Source of the DNA: Nocardiopsis sp. NRRL B-16309
Lineage (GTDB): Bacteria > Actinomycetota > Actinomycetes > Streptosporangiales > Streptosporangiaceae
Assembly (NCBI RefSeq): GCF_001279585.1
Contig: NZ_LGEC01000080.1
Span: forward strand, 218,184 to 282,183
DNA: 64,000 bases
Direction of reading: 5' to 3'
Positions 34,708 to 43,610 of the stretch are shown here, piece by piece. The notes under the pieces were generated by a model. The model saw only the letters and a list, made by a program, of their open reading frames with translations, was not told the DNA's origin and did no database searches. The translations under genes and the position numbers were made by a program. The first letter of the stretch is position 1. Each line of letters opens with the position of its first letter.

Positions 34708-35787
34708 GTGGGCGCATCCGCGGACACCGGGACGCACGCCGAGACGGACGTCGTGGTGGTCGGAGGCGGCCAGGCGGGACTGGCGGCCGGGTACTTCCTC
34801 CGGCGCGCCAAGGCACGGTTCGTCATCCTCGACGACCGCGAGTCACCTGGCGGGGCCTGGGGCGACTACTGGGACTCGTTGCGGCTGTTCTCCCCGGCCG
34901 CGCACAGCCCTCTGCCCGGCTGGTGGATGCCGGAGGAACCCGGGCACGAGTACCCCTCGGCACGGCACGTGACCGACTACCTGGCCGAGTACGAGCGCCG
35001 GTACGACCTGCCGGTGCGTCGGCCGGTCGCCGTGACGGAGGTCCGCCGCGCCGGCGACGCGCTGGCGGTGGCCACGACCGCCGGGACGTGGCGGGCGCGG
35101 CACGTGGTCAGCGCGACGGGGACCTGGCGCCGTCCGTACGTCCCCGAGGTGCCCGGGCGCGACCTGTTCGAGGGTCGGCAGCTCCACACGGTCGACTACC
35201 GGAGCCCGGAGGAGTTCGCCGGTCAGCGGGTCGTGGTGGTCGGCGGAGGCAACTCGGCGGCGCAGATCCTGACCGAGCTCTCCGAGGTCGCGCACACCGC
35301 CTGGCTCACCCGGCGCCCGCCGCGCCTGATGCCCGACGACGTCGACGGGCGGGTCCTGTTCGACGTGGCCACGCGGCGCACGCTCGGCGGTACGGACGGG
35401 GGTGTCGGCGCCCTCGGCGACATCGTGGTGGTGCCGAGCGTGCGCGAGGCGCGCGACCGGGACGTCCTCAAAGCGCAGCCGATGGCCGAGCGGCTGACCC
35501 GGACGGGCCTCGCCTGGGCCGACGGGAGCACGATGGCGGCGGACGCGATCGTGTGGTGTACCGGATTCCGCCCGGCGCTGGAGCACCTGGCGCCGCTGGA
35601 GCCGTTCGACGCCGAGGGGCGGATCCCGCTCGACGGTTCGCGGTCCCTACGGGAGCCGCGCCTGCACCTGCTGGGCTACGGCGACTGGACGGGGGCCGCC
35701 TCCGCCACGCTGATCGGGGCCGGGCGTACCGCCAAGGCCGCCGTCGCCCGCATCGCCGAGGACCTGGGCACGGGCCGGGCGCGCTGA
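34708..35787 (+). CDS. FAD-dependent monooxygenase (FMO/CzcO-like)
   Basis: 359 residues from GTG 34708, preceded by GAGGAGG. Two Rossmann motifs are seen: GGGQAG (19-24) for FAD and VVVGGGNSAAQ (about 175) for NADPH. The CTGFRPALEHL segment near the end is like that of flavin monooxygenases and thioredoxin-reductase-like proteins. Similar proteins (ArsO, CzcO, YUC-like) hydroxylate small molecules or are linked to metal resistance. It diverges from an NmrA-like gene. A second enzyme of the same type is at 41542. Confidence 0.88.
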   Translation: MGASADTGTHAETDVVVVGGGQAGLAAGYFLRRAKARFVILDDRESPGGAWGDYWDSLRLFSPAAHSPLPGWWMPEEPGHEYPSARHVTDYLAEYERRYDLPVRRPVAVTEVRRAGDALAVATTAGTWRARHVVSATGTWRRPYVPEVPGRDLFEGRQLHTVDYRSPEEFAGQRVVVVGGGNSAAQILTELSEVAHTAWLTRRPPRLMPDDVDGRVLFDVATRRTLGGTDGGVGALGDIVVVPSVREARDRDVLKAQPMAERLTRTGLAWADGSTMAADAIVWCTGFRPALEHLAPLEPFDAEGRIPLDGSRSLREPRLHLLGYGDWTGAASATLIGAGRTAKAAVARIAEDLGTGRAR

Positions 35788-36029
35788 CTCGGCGGTGGCC
35801 GGGCCCGCCTGGCCTGCGTCGACCACCATCAGCGGTACGTGTTCCACGGGTGTGCTTGTCGCGTGTCGGTTCGGTACGGGCCGCCGGAGCGAGCAGTGCT
35901 CCGCTGGCGGGGCAGCCCAGGGCGCCAGCGCGGTCGCCAGCATGAGCGGTGTGCAGCAGGCCGTTGAGCGCGCCGTGGCCGGTCGTGCCAGTGACGCAGA
36001 GCGCGGCCCTGACCGACCCCGCCCCGGGG

Positions 36030-36063
36030 CCCGCCGGGGTTCGCGCATGCGAGTCCCGGCGGG
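36030..36063. terminator. long hairpin between convergent genes
   Basis: CCCGCCGGG (36030-36038) pairs with CCCGGCGGG (36055-36063), and inside it TCGC pairs with GCGA around GCAT. It lies between the ends of the FMO gene and the flavoprotein gene and should stop transcription from both sides. The remaining bases of 35788-36077 hold no gene that I can see. Confidence 0.7.
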
Positions 36064-36077
36064 AGAGGCGGGTCGGC

Positions 36078-37610
36078 TCACGGGGTGGCGGCGGAACCGG
36101 AGACCAGGTCGACGGTCGCGGGGCCGGGTGCCCCGCAGCAGCCGCCCTCGTCGGCGGCCTCCGCCGCGTCGTCCGGATCGGTCAGACCGCTGCCCTTGCA
36201 GACTCCGGTCTCGGGCAGGGTGAGCTCCACCCGGGCGGCGGACTCGTGGTCCCCGTCCAGCGCGGCGGCGATGCTGCGCACCTGCTCGTATCCGGTGAGC
36301 GCGAGGAACGTGGGCGCGCGGCCGTAGGACTTCATCCCCGCCAGGTAGAACCCGGACTCCGGCTGGGCCAGTTCTGCGGCGCCGTGGGGGTAGACGGTGC
36401 CACAGGAGTGGACGTTGGGGTCGATGAGCGGGGCCAGCGCGACCGGTGCCTGGAGCGTGGCGTCCAGGCCGAGCCGGATCTCGGAGAGGAAGGACAGGTC
36501 CGGGCGGAAGCCGGTGAGGACGACCACCTCGTCGACCGGTGCCAGGGCGCGGCCGTCGCCGTCGACCAGCACCAGGGTGCCGCCCGTCACGTCCGTCGGG
36601 TCTGCGGCGCCTTCGGCGGCCCCCGCGCCCTGCCTGCCCGCCGTGGCCTTCCGGCTCTCCCCGGCGACCGCTTTCTTCGGGCTCTCGGCGTCTTCCGCGC
36701 CCACTGCCCCCACTGCTCCCACAGCGCTCTCGGCGCCTTCCGCGCTCTCCACGGCCCCCGCGCCTCCCGCGCGGATCTCGGCGGTGCGGAAGCCCGTCAC
36801 CGTCTCGACGTACCCGGCCTCGACCGCCTTCCTGGCGCGCGTGCCCAGGGCACCGCGGGCGGCGAGCTGGTCGTTGGCACCGCCGCCGAACGCGTCCCCG
36901 GCCTCTCCGCGCCGCAGTACCCACACGACGCGGGTGCTTGGGTCGTCCGCGGCGAGTCCGGACAGCGACACCAGGGCGGTGAGCGCGGAGTGGCCACTGC
37001 CGACGACGGCCGTGCGGCGTCCGGCGTAGCGGGCCCGGACGGCGGGGTCGGCGGTGTCGGGCACGCGGTAGGACACGTGGTCGGCCCACGCGGCGTCGCG
37101 CTCGCCGAGGGCGGGCAGGCCGTCGCCGCCCAGGGGGTTGGGCGAGCCCCAGGTGCCGGAGGCGTCGACCACGGCACGCGCCAGCAGGCGCTCCTCGCCC
37201 CGTTCGGTGCGGACCCGGACGGTGAAGGGCTGCTCGTCGCGTGCGGCGTCCACGACCCGGTCCCGGCCCAGGCGGCTGACGCCGGTGACCTCGGCGCCGT
37301 AGCGGACCCGCCCGCCGAGGGCGGCGGCCAGCGGGGCCAGATAGGCGTCGACCCACTCACGGCCGATGGGGTAGCCGTCGTCGTCCGGGCGCCGCCAGCC
37401 GGTGGCGGCGAGCAGCTTCTCCGCGGCCGGGGCGACGAGGTCGCGCCAGGAGGAGAACAGGCGGACGTGCCCCCATTCGGCGATCGCGGCACCGGCGGTG
37501 GCGCCCCGCTCCAGGACCTGGACGGGGACGCCGCGCTGGACCAGTTCGGCGGCCGCGGCCAGGCCCGAAGGCCCGGCACCGATCACGACGACGGGGTGTG
37601 CCTCGGTCAT
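36078..37610 (-). CDS. FAD/NAD(P)-dependent oxidoreductase of an ArsR-linked module
   Basis: 510 residues. FAD motif GAGPSG (11-16), a second nucleotide motif in TAVVGSGHSALTAL, and a closing FAD segment with YLAGMKSYGRAP. An Ala/Glu/Gly-rich insert of about 75 residues sits in the middle. The C-terminus is Cys-rich: GVCKGSG and EGGCCGAPG. Such flavoproteins are found next to ArsR genes in actinomycete arsenic loci. ATG 37610 follows AGGAAG. It diverges from the ArsR-acetyltransferase fusion gene, with a large dyad in the 93-bp gap. The exact reaction is unknown. Confidence 0.85.
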   Translation of the reverse strand: MTEAHPVVVIGAGPSGLAAAAELVQRGVPVQVLERGATAGAAIAEWGHVRLFSSWRDLVAPAAEKLLAATGWRRPDDDGYPIGREWVDAYLAPLAAALGGRVRYGAEVTGVSRLGRDRVVDAARDEQPFTVRVRTERGEERLLARAVVDASGTWGSPNPLGGDGLPALGERDAAWADHVSYRVPDTADPAVRARYAGRRTAVVGSGHSALTALVSLSGLAADDPSTRVVWVLRRGEAGDAFGGGANDQLAARGALGTRARKAVEAGYVETVTGFRTAEIRAGGAGAVESAEGAESAVGAVGAVGAEDAESPKKAVAGESRKATAGRQGAGAAEGAADPTDVTGGTLVLVDGDGRALAPVDEVVVLTGFRPDLSFLSEIRLGLDATLQAPVALAPLIDPNVHSCGTVYPHGAAELAQPESGFYLAGMKSYGRAPTFLALTGYEQVRSIAAALDGDHESAARVELTLPETGVCKGSGLTDPDDAAEAADEGGCCGAPGPATVDLVSGSAATP

Positions 37611-37622
37611 GACGCTTCCTTT

Positions 37623-37669
37623 CATCGATGCATGTCTATGAAACGGGACTCTATAGACGAACATCGATG
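37623..37669. promoter_or_regulatory. probable ArsR operator (17-13-17 inverted repeat)
   Basis: Arms CATCGATGCATGTCTAT (37623-37639) and ATAGACGAACATCGATG (37653-37669) match at 14 of 17 positions when inverted, around a 13-bp spacer. It lies in the middle of the divergent promoter region, so one ArsR dimer pair could control both genes. Confidence 0.65.
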
Positions 37670-37691
37670 GACGCAACCATAGATCGTCGTC

Positions 37692-37697
37692 GATACT
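37692..37697 (+). promoter_or_regulatory. -10 element of the ArsR-fusion promoter
   Basis: GATACT ends 6 bases before ATG 37704, consistent with a leaderless or nearly leaderless transcript. It lies about 22 bp downstream of the dyad. Confidence 0.4.
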
Positions 37698-37703
37698 GGG
37701 AAC

Positions 37704-38606
37704 ATGACCGTCACGCACGAACACAGCGCGGAGCTGCTGCCGACCGAGGACGCCGAGACCTACGCCGCGTGGTTCGCGTGCCTGGCCGAGCCCACACGGG
37801 TCCGCCTGCTGCACGCCATCGCCACGTATCCGGGCGCCGTGAGCGTCGGGCAGCTCGCCGAGGCCGTGGGAGTGCGGCAGCCCACCGTCTCCCATCACCT
37901 GCGCAAACTCGCCGAGGTGGGGTTCGTGACCACCTCCCGCGTCGGCACGTCCACCCGGGTCGCCGTCAACGCCGCCTGCTGCACCGGCCTGCCGCACGCC
38001 GCCGACGCGGTCATGGGCATGCTGGCGGCGCGCCCCTGCTGCCCCACCGAGGTCCCCGAGGACGTCACCGTGCGCGCCCTGACCGACGCGGACCTGCCCG
38101 CCGTCCGCCACCTGCACGCGGCCGGCGCCGAGGCCGGGGACATCCTCGGCGAGGGGGCCGACCTGGACACCGGCTGGCTCGACGGGCACGCGTGGGCGGC
38201 CGAGCGCGACGGGACGGTCGTGGGCTGGGCCGCCGCCTGGCCCGTCTCCCGGCTCAGCGCCTACGCGGGCGTGGCCGAGACCAGGGTCCACGTGGCCCGG
38301 GGCGAGCGCGGCCGGGGCGTCGGCAAGGCGCTCGCGCGCACGCTGGTGGTCGAGGCCGACCTGGCCGGACTGTGGACCCTGCAAGCCTCGGTCCTACCCG
38401 AGGACAAGGCCGCGCTCTCTCTGCTGCACGCATCGGGCTACCGCACTCTCGCCGTGCGCGAGAGGCTCGTCCGGCACCGCGGGGAGTGGAGGGACGTCGT
38501 CGTCCTCGAACGCCGCCGCGACGACACCGTCGCCCCCGAGGCCGCCGGTGTGCAGGACCTGCCCGACCCGGTCCCGCGACCGGATTCCGTCACCGCTGAT
38601 TCCTAG
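37704..38606 (+). CDS. ArsR family repressor fused to a GNAT (ArsN-like) acetyltransferase
   Basis: 300 residues in two parts. Residues 15-100 are an ArsR/SmtB winged helix (WFACLAEPTRVRLLHAI, QPTVSHHLRKLAEVGFV) with cysteines at 26, 92-93 and 112-113 that could bind As(III) or a soft metal. Residues 121-265 are a GNAT domain (VTVRALTDADLPAVRHLH, GERGRGVGKALARTLV, ALSLLHASGYRTLAVRERL) most like ArsN and phosphinothricin acetyltransferases. ArsN proteins acetylate arsinothricin or related toxins. Sensor and enzyme in one chain is unusual. It should repress itself and the divergent flavoprotein. Confidence 0.88.
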   Translation: MTVTHEHSAELLPTEDAETYAAWFACLAEPTRVRLLHAIATYPGAVSVGQLAEAVGVRQPTVSHHLRKLAEVGFVTTSRVGTSTRVAVNAACCTGLPHAADAVMGMLAARPCCPTEVPEDVTVRALTDADLPAVRHLHAAGAEAGDILGEGADLDTGWLDGHAWAAERDGTVVGWAAAWPVSRLSAYAGVAETRVHVARGERGRGVGKALARTLVVEADLAGLWTLQASVLPEDKAALSLLHASGYRTLAVRERLVRHRGEWRDVVVLERRRDDTVAPEAAGVQDLPDPVPRPDSVTADS

Positions 38607-38688
38607 GATCGCGGTACGACGAGCCCTTCCCGGCGCCGCGCGACGCGCACGAACGGGCGGGCGTGGTCGAGGGATCCAACAGCTGACG

Positions 38689-39144
38689 CTACTGAACGCC
38701 GCCGACCGAACCCTGGGCCGATCCGCCGCCGGGCCCACCACTCGATTCGCCACCCAGGCCGTCGCCCGGGCCATCGACCGGACCGCCGCCCGATCCGTCA
38801 GGTGCGCCGCCGACCGCGTCCCGGGGCACGCCCGCGCCCGCGCCCCAGCGGTCCAGCCACTTGGCGCGCACCTCGGCGGTGAGGTCGACGCCGTGGTGGT
38901 CGGCCAGCAGGAGCACGTGGCAGAACACGTCCGCCAGCTCCGCCCGGAACCGCGCGGACCGCTCCCGGTCGTCGAGCCCCTTGGCCCGGCCCCGGCCGTC
39001 CAGGGCGAGGAACGCCTGGGTGAGCTCGCCCATCTCCTCGTGGAGTTTGAGGACGAACCAGTCGGCGTTCCGTTCGATGCCGAAACGGGCCGCGTAGCGG
39101 CGCGACACCTGCTCCACCTCGGCGGTCAGGCCGTTGACGTCCAC
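38689..39144 (-). CDS. MazG-like nucleotide pyrophosphohydrolase
   Basis: 151 residues. The MazG core is KLHEEMGELTQAFL (the EEXXE-type metal site) and ELADVFCHVLLLADHHGVDL. Such enzymes cleave nucleoside triphosphates to monophosphates, often cleaning up damaged nucleotides. I chose GTG 39144 (VDVNGLTAEVEQVS) because the frame upstream to ATG 39300 has many A/T third positions (about a third, far above its neighbours), so it is probably not coding. The C-terminal 40 residues are a Gly/Ser-rich tail. Confidence 0.75.
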   Translation of the reverse strand: MDVNGLTAEVEQVSRRYAARFGIERNADWFVLKLHEEMGELTQAFLALDGRGRAKGLDDRERSARFRAELADVFCHVLLLADHHGVDLTAEVRAKWLDRWGAGAGVPRDAVGGAPDGSGGGPVDGPGDGLGGESSGGPGGGSAQGSVGGVQ

Positions 39145-39307
39145 GGGGATCTCGCTCTCTGCGCGGGGGCGGGCGGGTCCATCATGCCCCGGCCCCCGTC
39201 GGCGGCGGGGCGGAACGGGCTCCGCATCGGCTTCGTCCCAGGTCAGAGATGCCTCCCCAGCCTCATCCGACTCATGCGAAGCACCACGCACACCGGACAT
39301 CCGGGGC

Positions 39308-39313
39308 TACACT
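39308..39313 (+). promoter_or_regulatory. -10 element of a leaderless promoter for the flavoprotein gene
   Basis: TACACT ends 6 bases before ATG 39320 and no Shine-Dalgarno sequence is seen. Confidence 0.5.
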
Positions 39314-39319
39314 CGCGGC

Positions 39320-39826
39320 ATGGCGAAAACCCTCTATCTCGTCATGTCCGGTGCGCCCGCTCCCGAGGGCCTCCCCGCGCTCGTCCGGCTGCTCCAGGCC
39401 GACGACTGGACCGTGCGGTGCCTGTCCACCCCCACGGGGCAGCGCTTCCACGACGCCGACGAGCTGGCGGCCCTCACCGGTGCTCCGGTGCGTGTCGAGT
39501 ACAGACATCCGGGCACCGGCAGACCCTTACCCCCGGCGGACCTCGTGGTCGCCTGCCCGCTCACCTTCAACTCGACGAACAAGTTCGCCGACGGCCACGC
39601 CGACAACTTCGCGATCGGCCTGCTCTGCGAGATGGTCGGCTACGCGGTCCCCACCGTCGTGGTCCCCCACTGCAAACCCCAGCTCGCGAGCCACCCGGCC
39701 TTCGCCCGCTCCCTCGACACCCTCCGCTCCCTGCCCTCGGTCACACTCCTCTACGACGACCAGGCGCCCTACGAGTCCCGCATGCCCGCGTGGGAGCGGG
39801 TCCTTTCCACCGTTCGCACCCTCTAG
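39320..39826 (+). CDS. flavoprotein (phosphopantothenoylcysteine decarboxylase-like fold)
   Basis: 168 residues. Pattern of the Flavoprotein family: LYLVMSGAPAPEGLPALVRL at the start, DLVVACPLTFNSTNKFADGHA with the conserved Asn, and a C-terminal PHCKPQLASHPAF. It binds FMN, but the substrate is unknown. It is leaderless by its promoter and lies 14 bp before the XRE regulator gene; pairs of this kind are common in Streptomyces and relatives and suggest a joint function. Confidence 0.85.
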   Translation: MAKTLYLVMSGAPAPEGLPALVRLLQADDWTVRCLSTPTGQRFHDADELAALTGAPVRVEYRHPGTGRPLPPADLVVACPLTFNSTNKFADGHADNFAIGLLCEMVGYAVPTVVVPHCKPQLASHPAFARSLDTLRSLPSVTLLYDDQAPYESRMPAWERVLSTVRTL

Positions 39827-39840
39827 ACGGGAGGCCCGGC

Positions 39841-41025
39841 GTGGACGCTGCCGCCAGGGGCCAGATCATCCGCCGCAACCGCACACGGCGCGGCTACTCA
39901 CAGGCCGTTCTCGCGGGGCTGGTGGGCCGCTCCGAATCCTGGCTCTCGCAGGTGGAACGCGGCATCCTCACCGTCGACTCCCACGACGTGCTGACCCGGC
40001 TCGCCGACGTCCTCCGGCTGCCCCTCACCGAACTGACCGGAACCGACCACCACGTCCCCGCGCCCCGCTACACGGCGGCGGCGGAGATCGAGCGCGCGAT
40101 GATGCGCTACCCCGAGGTGTCCGACGGCCCCGTCGACCTCCCGCGCCTGCGCGCCGAGGCCCACCGCGCGCACGCCGCCTACCAGGCGACCCGCTACGGC
40201 GAGGTGGGCCGCCGGCTCCCGCGCCTGATCCGGGACGTGGAGGCCGCCGCGCACCGGCGGGGCGCCGACCGCCCGGCGGTGTGCTCGGTGCGCGCGATGG
40301 TCTACAACACCACCGCGGCCGTGCTCCGCCGGGTGGGCCAGAAGGACCTCGCCTGGCAGGCGGCCGACCGGGCGATGTCCGCCGCCGAGTGGGCGGACCA
40401 GACCCTGCTCTCGGCGGTGGGCGCCTACCGGCTCGCCTACGTGTTCGTCTCCCGGGGCAGGCCCGCGGCCGCCGCCGACCTGGCCATGGCCGCCGCGGCC
40501 GTCCTGGAGCGGCAGATGCGCCCGGGGACCGCCGAGGAGCTGAGCGTGTACGGCGGCCTCCACCTGGCCGCGGCGACCGCCGCCGCGGCCGAGTTCGACA
40601 AGGCGGCGGTGCCCCGGCTGCTGCGCCAGGCACAGCGCGCGGCCGACCGTCTGGGCCGCGACATGAACCTGCACGGAACCGCGTTCGGCCCGACCAACGT
40701 GGCCATCCACACGATCTCGACCCGGGCCAAGGTGGGCGACGCGCGCGCGGCGGTCGCGGCGGGGGAGGCGCTGGACGTGGACTCGCTGCCCGCGGGACTG
40801 GTCGGGCGCCGTGCCCAGGTGTGCCTGGACGTGGCCCGCGCCTACACGCAGACGCGACAGGACGCCGCGGCGGTGAACACCCTGCTGGACGCCGAGCGGA
40901 TCGCCCCGGAACTGGTCCGGCACGACCCGTCGACCGGGCGCGTGCTCCAGGAGCTGATGCGCCGCGAGCACCGGCCGTCCACGCCGGAGCTGCGCCCGCT
41001 CGCCCAGCGCGCCGGAGTGGCCTGA
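39841..41025 (+). CDS. XRE family regulator with TPR-like C-terminal domain
   Basis: 394 residues from GTG 39841 (GGGAGG upstream). HTH at about 9-62: IIRRNRTRRGYSQAVLAGL then GRSESWLSQVERG. The rest is a helical repeat domain, with Ala-rich pairs, that may sense a peptide or other signal. Such long XRE regulators often control neighbouring small genes in actinomycetes. It is co-transcribed with the flavoprotein and followed by a Rho-independent terminator at 41026. Confidence 0.85.
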   Translation: MDAAARGQIIRRNRTRRGYSQAVLAGLVGRSESWLSQVERGILTVDSHDVLTRLADVLRLPLTELTGTDHHVPAPRYTAAAEIERAMMRYPEVSDGPVDLPRLRAEAHRAHAAYQATRYGEVGRRLPRLIRDVEAAAHRRGADRPAVCSVRAMVYNTTAAVLRRVGQKDLAWQAADRAMSAAEWADQTLLSAVGAYRLAYVFVSRGRPAAAADLAMAAAAVLERQMRPGTAEELSVYGGLHLAAATAAAAEFDKAAVPRLLRQAQRAADRLGRDMNLHGTAFGPTNVAIHTISTRAKVGDARAAVAAGEALDVDSLPAGLVGRRAQVCLDVARAYTQTRQDAAAVNTLLDAERIAPELVRHDPSTGRVLQELMRREHRPSTPELRPLAQRAGVA

Positions 41026-41049
41026 CCCGCAGGTTCCTGCGGGTCTTTT
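41026..41049 (+). terminator. Rho-independent terminator
   Basis: CCCGCAG-GTTC-CTGCGGG followed by TCTTTT, directly after the stop codon of the XRE gene. It is the clearest classical terminator in the window. Confidence 0.88.
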
Positions 41050-41129
41050 ACCTTCACTCCGCTGTGCGTCACCAAGGGTGACCAGGCCTAACGTCGAGCC
41101 GACCACGCGAGCCGCTGAGATGAGGCTGC

Positions 41130-41438
41130 ATGACGGACGACTCCTCCGATCACGGGGTGACTCTCGACGAGCTGGCGGGACTGCTGCGCCCGCGCTCGAC
41201 ACCCGACCGGAGACCGTCGGACGGTGGGCGCCTGCCGATGAGGGGCGCCGCGGAGTACCCGACGTCGGACGCGCTGTACGACGCCCTGTCCGAGATGCTG
41301 CGCGTGCGTCCGCGCAACGCGGGGGAGGCGCACCGGGTCATCCGGGAGGCCGACCGGCTGCTGACGGCGCTGGACACGCACATCAAGAACGGAGGGCCGC
41401 TGCCGTCCCCGTGGCGCCACGGCCGGGGCACCTGGTAG
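41130..41438 (+). CDS. small hypothetical protein
   Basis: 102 residues, no signal peptide. The second half is helical and charged (DALYDALSEMLRVRPRNAGE, then HRVIREADRLLTALDTHI), like small regulatory or anti-activator proteins. The first 40 residues look disordered. ATG 41130 has GATGAGG upstream. It lies between the XRE terminator and an FMO-type gene on the same strand, 103 bp away. I do not recognise its family. Confidence 0.6.
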   Translation: MTDDSSDHGVTLDELAGLLRPRSTPDRRPSDGGRLPMRGAAEYPTSDALYDALSEMLRVRPRNAGEAHRVIREADRLLTALDTHIKNGGPLPSPWRHGRGTW

Positions 41439-41541
41439 CCGCGGCCTCCGGCCTGCGCCGGTCCCACCTCGGCGGGCACCGCCCCGGCGCGCCTTGGTAC
41501 CTTCCTTCCCGGCACTCCCGAGCCGCAGGAAGAGGATCCCC

Positions 41542-42591
41542 ATGTCCGAGTCCCCCGTGGTCGTCATCGGTGCCGGAGAGGCCGGACTGGCCACCGTGGA
41601 GGCCGCCAACCGCCACCGCGTCCGGCCGCTGGTCCTGGAGGCCGCGGACACGGCCGGGGGGTCGTGGCCGCACTACTACGAGAGCCTGACCCTGTTCTCG
41701 CCCTCCCCCCACGCCTCGCTTCCGGGTCGGGCGATGCCCGGCGGCGAAGCGACCTATCCGCACCGGGACGAGGTCACGGCCTACCTGCGCGACTACGCCG
41801 AGCAGCTGGACGCCGACTTCCGCTTCGGACAGAAGGTGACCGCCGTCGAACGCGACGGACGCGGCTTCACCGTCACCACGGCCGACGGCGTCCGGCGGAG
41901 CGCACGCGCGCTCGTCGCGGCCTCGGGGACCTTCACCCGTCCGCAGCGGCCGCCGCTGCCGGGCCTGGACGGGTTCACCGGCACGGTGCTCCACTCGTCC
42001 GAGTACCGGGTCCCCGAGCCCTTCCGCGGGCAGCGGATCGTGGTCGTGGGCGCTGGGAACTCCGGGGTGGAGATCGCCGCCGAACTGGCGCGGGTGGCCC
42101 GGGTGAGCCTCGCCAGCCGCGCCCCGATCGCCTGGGTGGACCAGCGCCCCCTGGGCCGCGACGTCCACTGGTGGGGCGCCGTCACCGGCGTGGACTCCGC
42201 CCCGGTCGGCCGGTGGTGGGAGCGGGTGCGGACACCGGTCATCGACGACGGCCGCTTCCGCGCGGCGTTCGCCACCGGCAACCCGGACCGCCGACCGCTC
42301 TTCACCCGCCTGCGCGGAGACCGCGTCGAGTGGGCCGACGGGAGCACGGAACCGGTCGACACGGTGCTGCTGGCCACCGGCTACCGGCCCGCACTGGACT
42401 TCCTGGACGGCACCGGGGCCCTGGACGCCGACGGCCGCCCCCTGCACTCCGGCGGTGTCTCCACCACCGTCCCGGGACTGGGGTACGTGGGGCTGGAGTT
42501 CCAGCGCAGCTACTCCTCGGCCAGCCTGCGCGGAGTCGGCCGCGACGCCCACCGCGTCGTGCGGGGAGTCCTCACCGCACGCACGCCCTGA
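41542..42591 (+). CDS. FAD-dependent oxidoreductase (FMO/CzcO-like)
   Basis: 349 residues from ATG 41542 (AGGAAGAGGA upstream). FAD motif GAGEAG (10-15), second Rossmann motif VVVGAGNSGVEIAAEL near 170, and LLATGYRPALDFL near 275. It is a paralogue of the enzyme at 34708, with a shared SLTLFSPSPHASLPG-type segment after the first motif. The hydroxylated substrate is unknown. The 218 bp downstream carry GC-rich direct repeats. Confidence 0.87.
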   Translation: MSESPVVVIGAGEAGLATVEAANRHRVRPLVLEAADTAGGSWPHYYESLTLFSPSPHASLPGRAMPGGEATYPHRDEVTAYLRDYAEQLDADFRFGQKVTAVERDGRGFTVTTADGVRRSARALVAASGTFTRPQRPPLPGLDGFTGTVLHSSEYRVPEPFRGQRIVVVGAGNSGVEIAAELARVARVSLASRAPIAWVDQRPLGRDVHWWGAVTGVDSAPVGRWWERVRTPVIDDGRFRAAFATGNPDRRPLFTRLRGDRVEWADGSTEPVDTVLLATGYRPALDFLDGTGALDADGRPLHSGGVSTTVPGLGYVGLEFQRSYSSASLRGVGRDAHRVVRGVLTARTP

Positions 42592-42660
42592 CCCGTCGGA
42601 CTCCGGGACCGCCGTCGGTAGTGGTACCGGTGTCAGCACGGAACGCTAGCGGCACCGGCC

Positions 42661-42790
42661 CCCTCGGCGCCCGCCGCCTGGCGGCACCGGCCGCCTGGCT
42701 GCCCCGGCACTGGCCCCGGCCCCGGCCGCCCGGTCGGCCCCGGCACTGGCCCCGGCGTCTGCCGCCCTGTCGGCACCAGCGGGCACCGTA
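42661..42790. repeat. degenerate GC-rich direct repeats in the spacer
   Basis: GCCCCGGCACTGGCCCCGG occurs at 42701-42719 and again at 42737-42755, and shorter GGCACCGGCC and CGCCTGGC words repeat nearby. The block lies between convergent genes and codes for nothing that I can see. Confidence 0.6.
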
Positions 42791-42809
42791 GACCGGTCGG
42801 CGCACGCCG

Positions 42810-43580
42810 TCAGTCGGCCCTCTGGGCGAGTCCGTAGTGGTCGAGGATGTCCACGGCGCCGTAGCGCAACCGGATCAGCCCGAGCCGCTCGAACTCCTTG
42901 AGCACCTTGTTCAGGGAGGGCCGACAGACGCCGAGCATCTCCGACAGCGTCTGCTGCGGTACCTCGACCGCTCCGGCCTGGGACTCGTCCAGGAGGAGCC
43001 GTGCGCTCTGCTGGCTCAGCGAGCGGCTGAGCATGCCCACGACGCGGTCGTAGGACAGCGACAGGCGCTCGGCCATGCCCGACATCCACAGCCGCGCGAT
43101 CGCGGGGTGCTCCGTCAGGAGCCCATCGAAGGCGTCCGCCGTCAGGGTCAGGCACTCCGAGTCCTCCAGTGCCCGCGCGCGGTAGGTGAAGGGGATCCCC
43201 AGCAGCAACTGGACGTCACCCTCGATGCCTCCCGCCCGGAGGATCTGCAGGATCACGGGTCGCTCCTGCTCCTTGACGGCCAGTTCGAGCCGTCCCGAAC
43301 GCACGATCCACACCGCCGCCTCCCGGTCGCCCTCCCCGAAGGCGAGATCACCGCGTCGGAGCGACCGGGGTTCCAGGCAGGACGCCAGGGCGACGAGTTC
43401 CTCGTGCCCTGGCCGCGCGCGACCCCGGTTGTCCAGGCAGGAGACGGTCCACTCCGCCCAGCGGAGGCGTTCCGACTCCAGGATTCCGAGACCGGCCCGG
43501 GGAGGCGCGACTCGAGGAGGTGTGGCCCGAGGAGGCGTGGCCCGTGGCGTATCGGTCTGGTCTGCGCGTGTTCCCGGCAT
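42810..43580 (-). CDS. Crp/Fnr family transcriptional regulator
   Basis: 256 residues from ATG 43580, chosen because GGAG lies 8 bases upstream; ATG 43610 has none. After a Pro/Arg/Thr-rich start (short PPRATPPRA repeats) comes a cNMP-binding-like beta barrel (LRRGDLAFGEGDREAAVWIV, GGIEGDVQLLLGIPFTYRAR) and a winged helix with VEVPQQTLSEMLGVCRPSLN. No Fe-S cysteine cluster is visible. Ligand and targets are unknown. It converges with the FMO gene. Confidence 0.85.
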   Translation of the reverse strand: MPGTRADQTDTPRATPPRATPPRVAPPRAGLGILESERLRWAEWTVSCLDNRGRARPGHEELVALASCLEPRSLRRGDLAFGEGDREAAVWIVRSGRLELAVKEQERPVILQILRAGGIEGDVQLLLGIPFTYRARALEDSECLTLTADAFDGLLTEHPAIARLWMSGMAERLSLSYDRVVGMLSRSLSQQSARLLLDESQAGAVEVPQQTLSEMLGVCRPSLNKVLKEFERLGLIRLRYGAVDILDHYGLAQRAD

Positions 43581-43610
43581 GTTCTCCAGTGACTCCTCGA
43601 CTGAACTCAT

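Noticed and set aside
39145..39300. N-terminal extension of the MazG-like gene to ATG 39300
   Set aside because: About a third of the codons end in A or T, far more than in real genes here, and there is no ribosome site; homologues start near VDVNGL.
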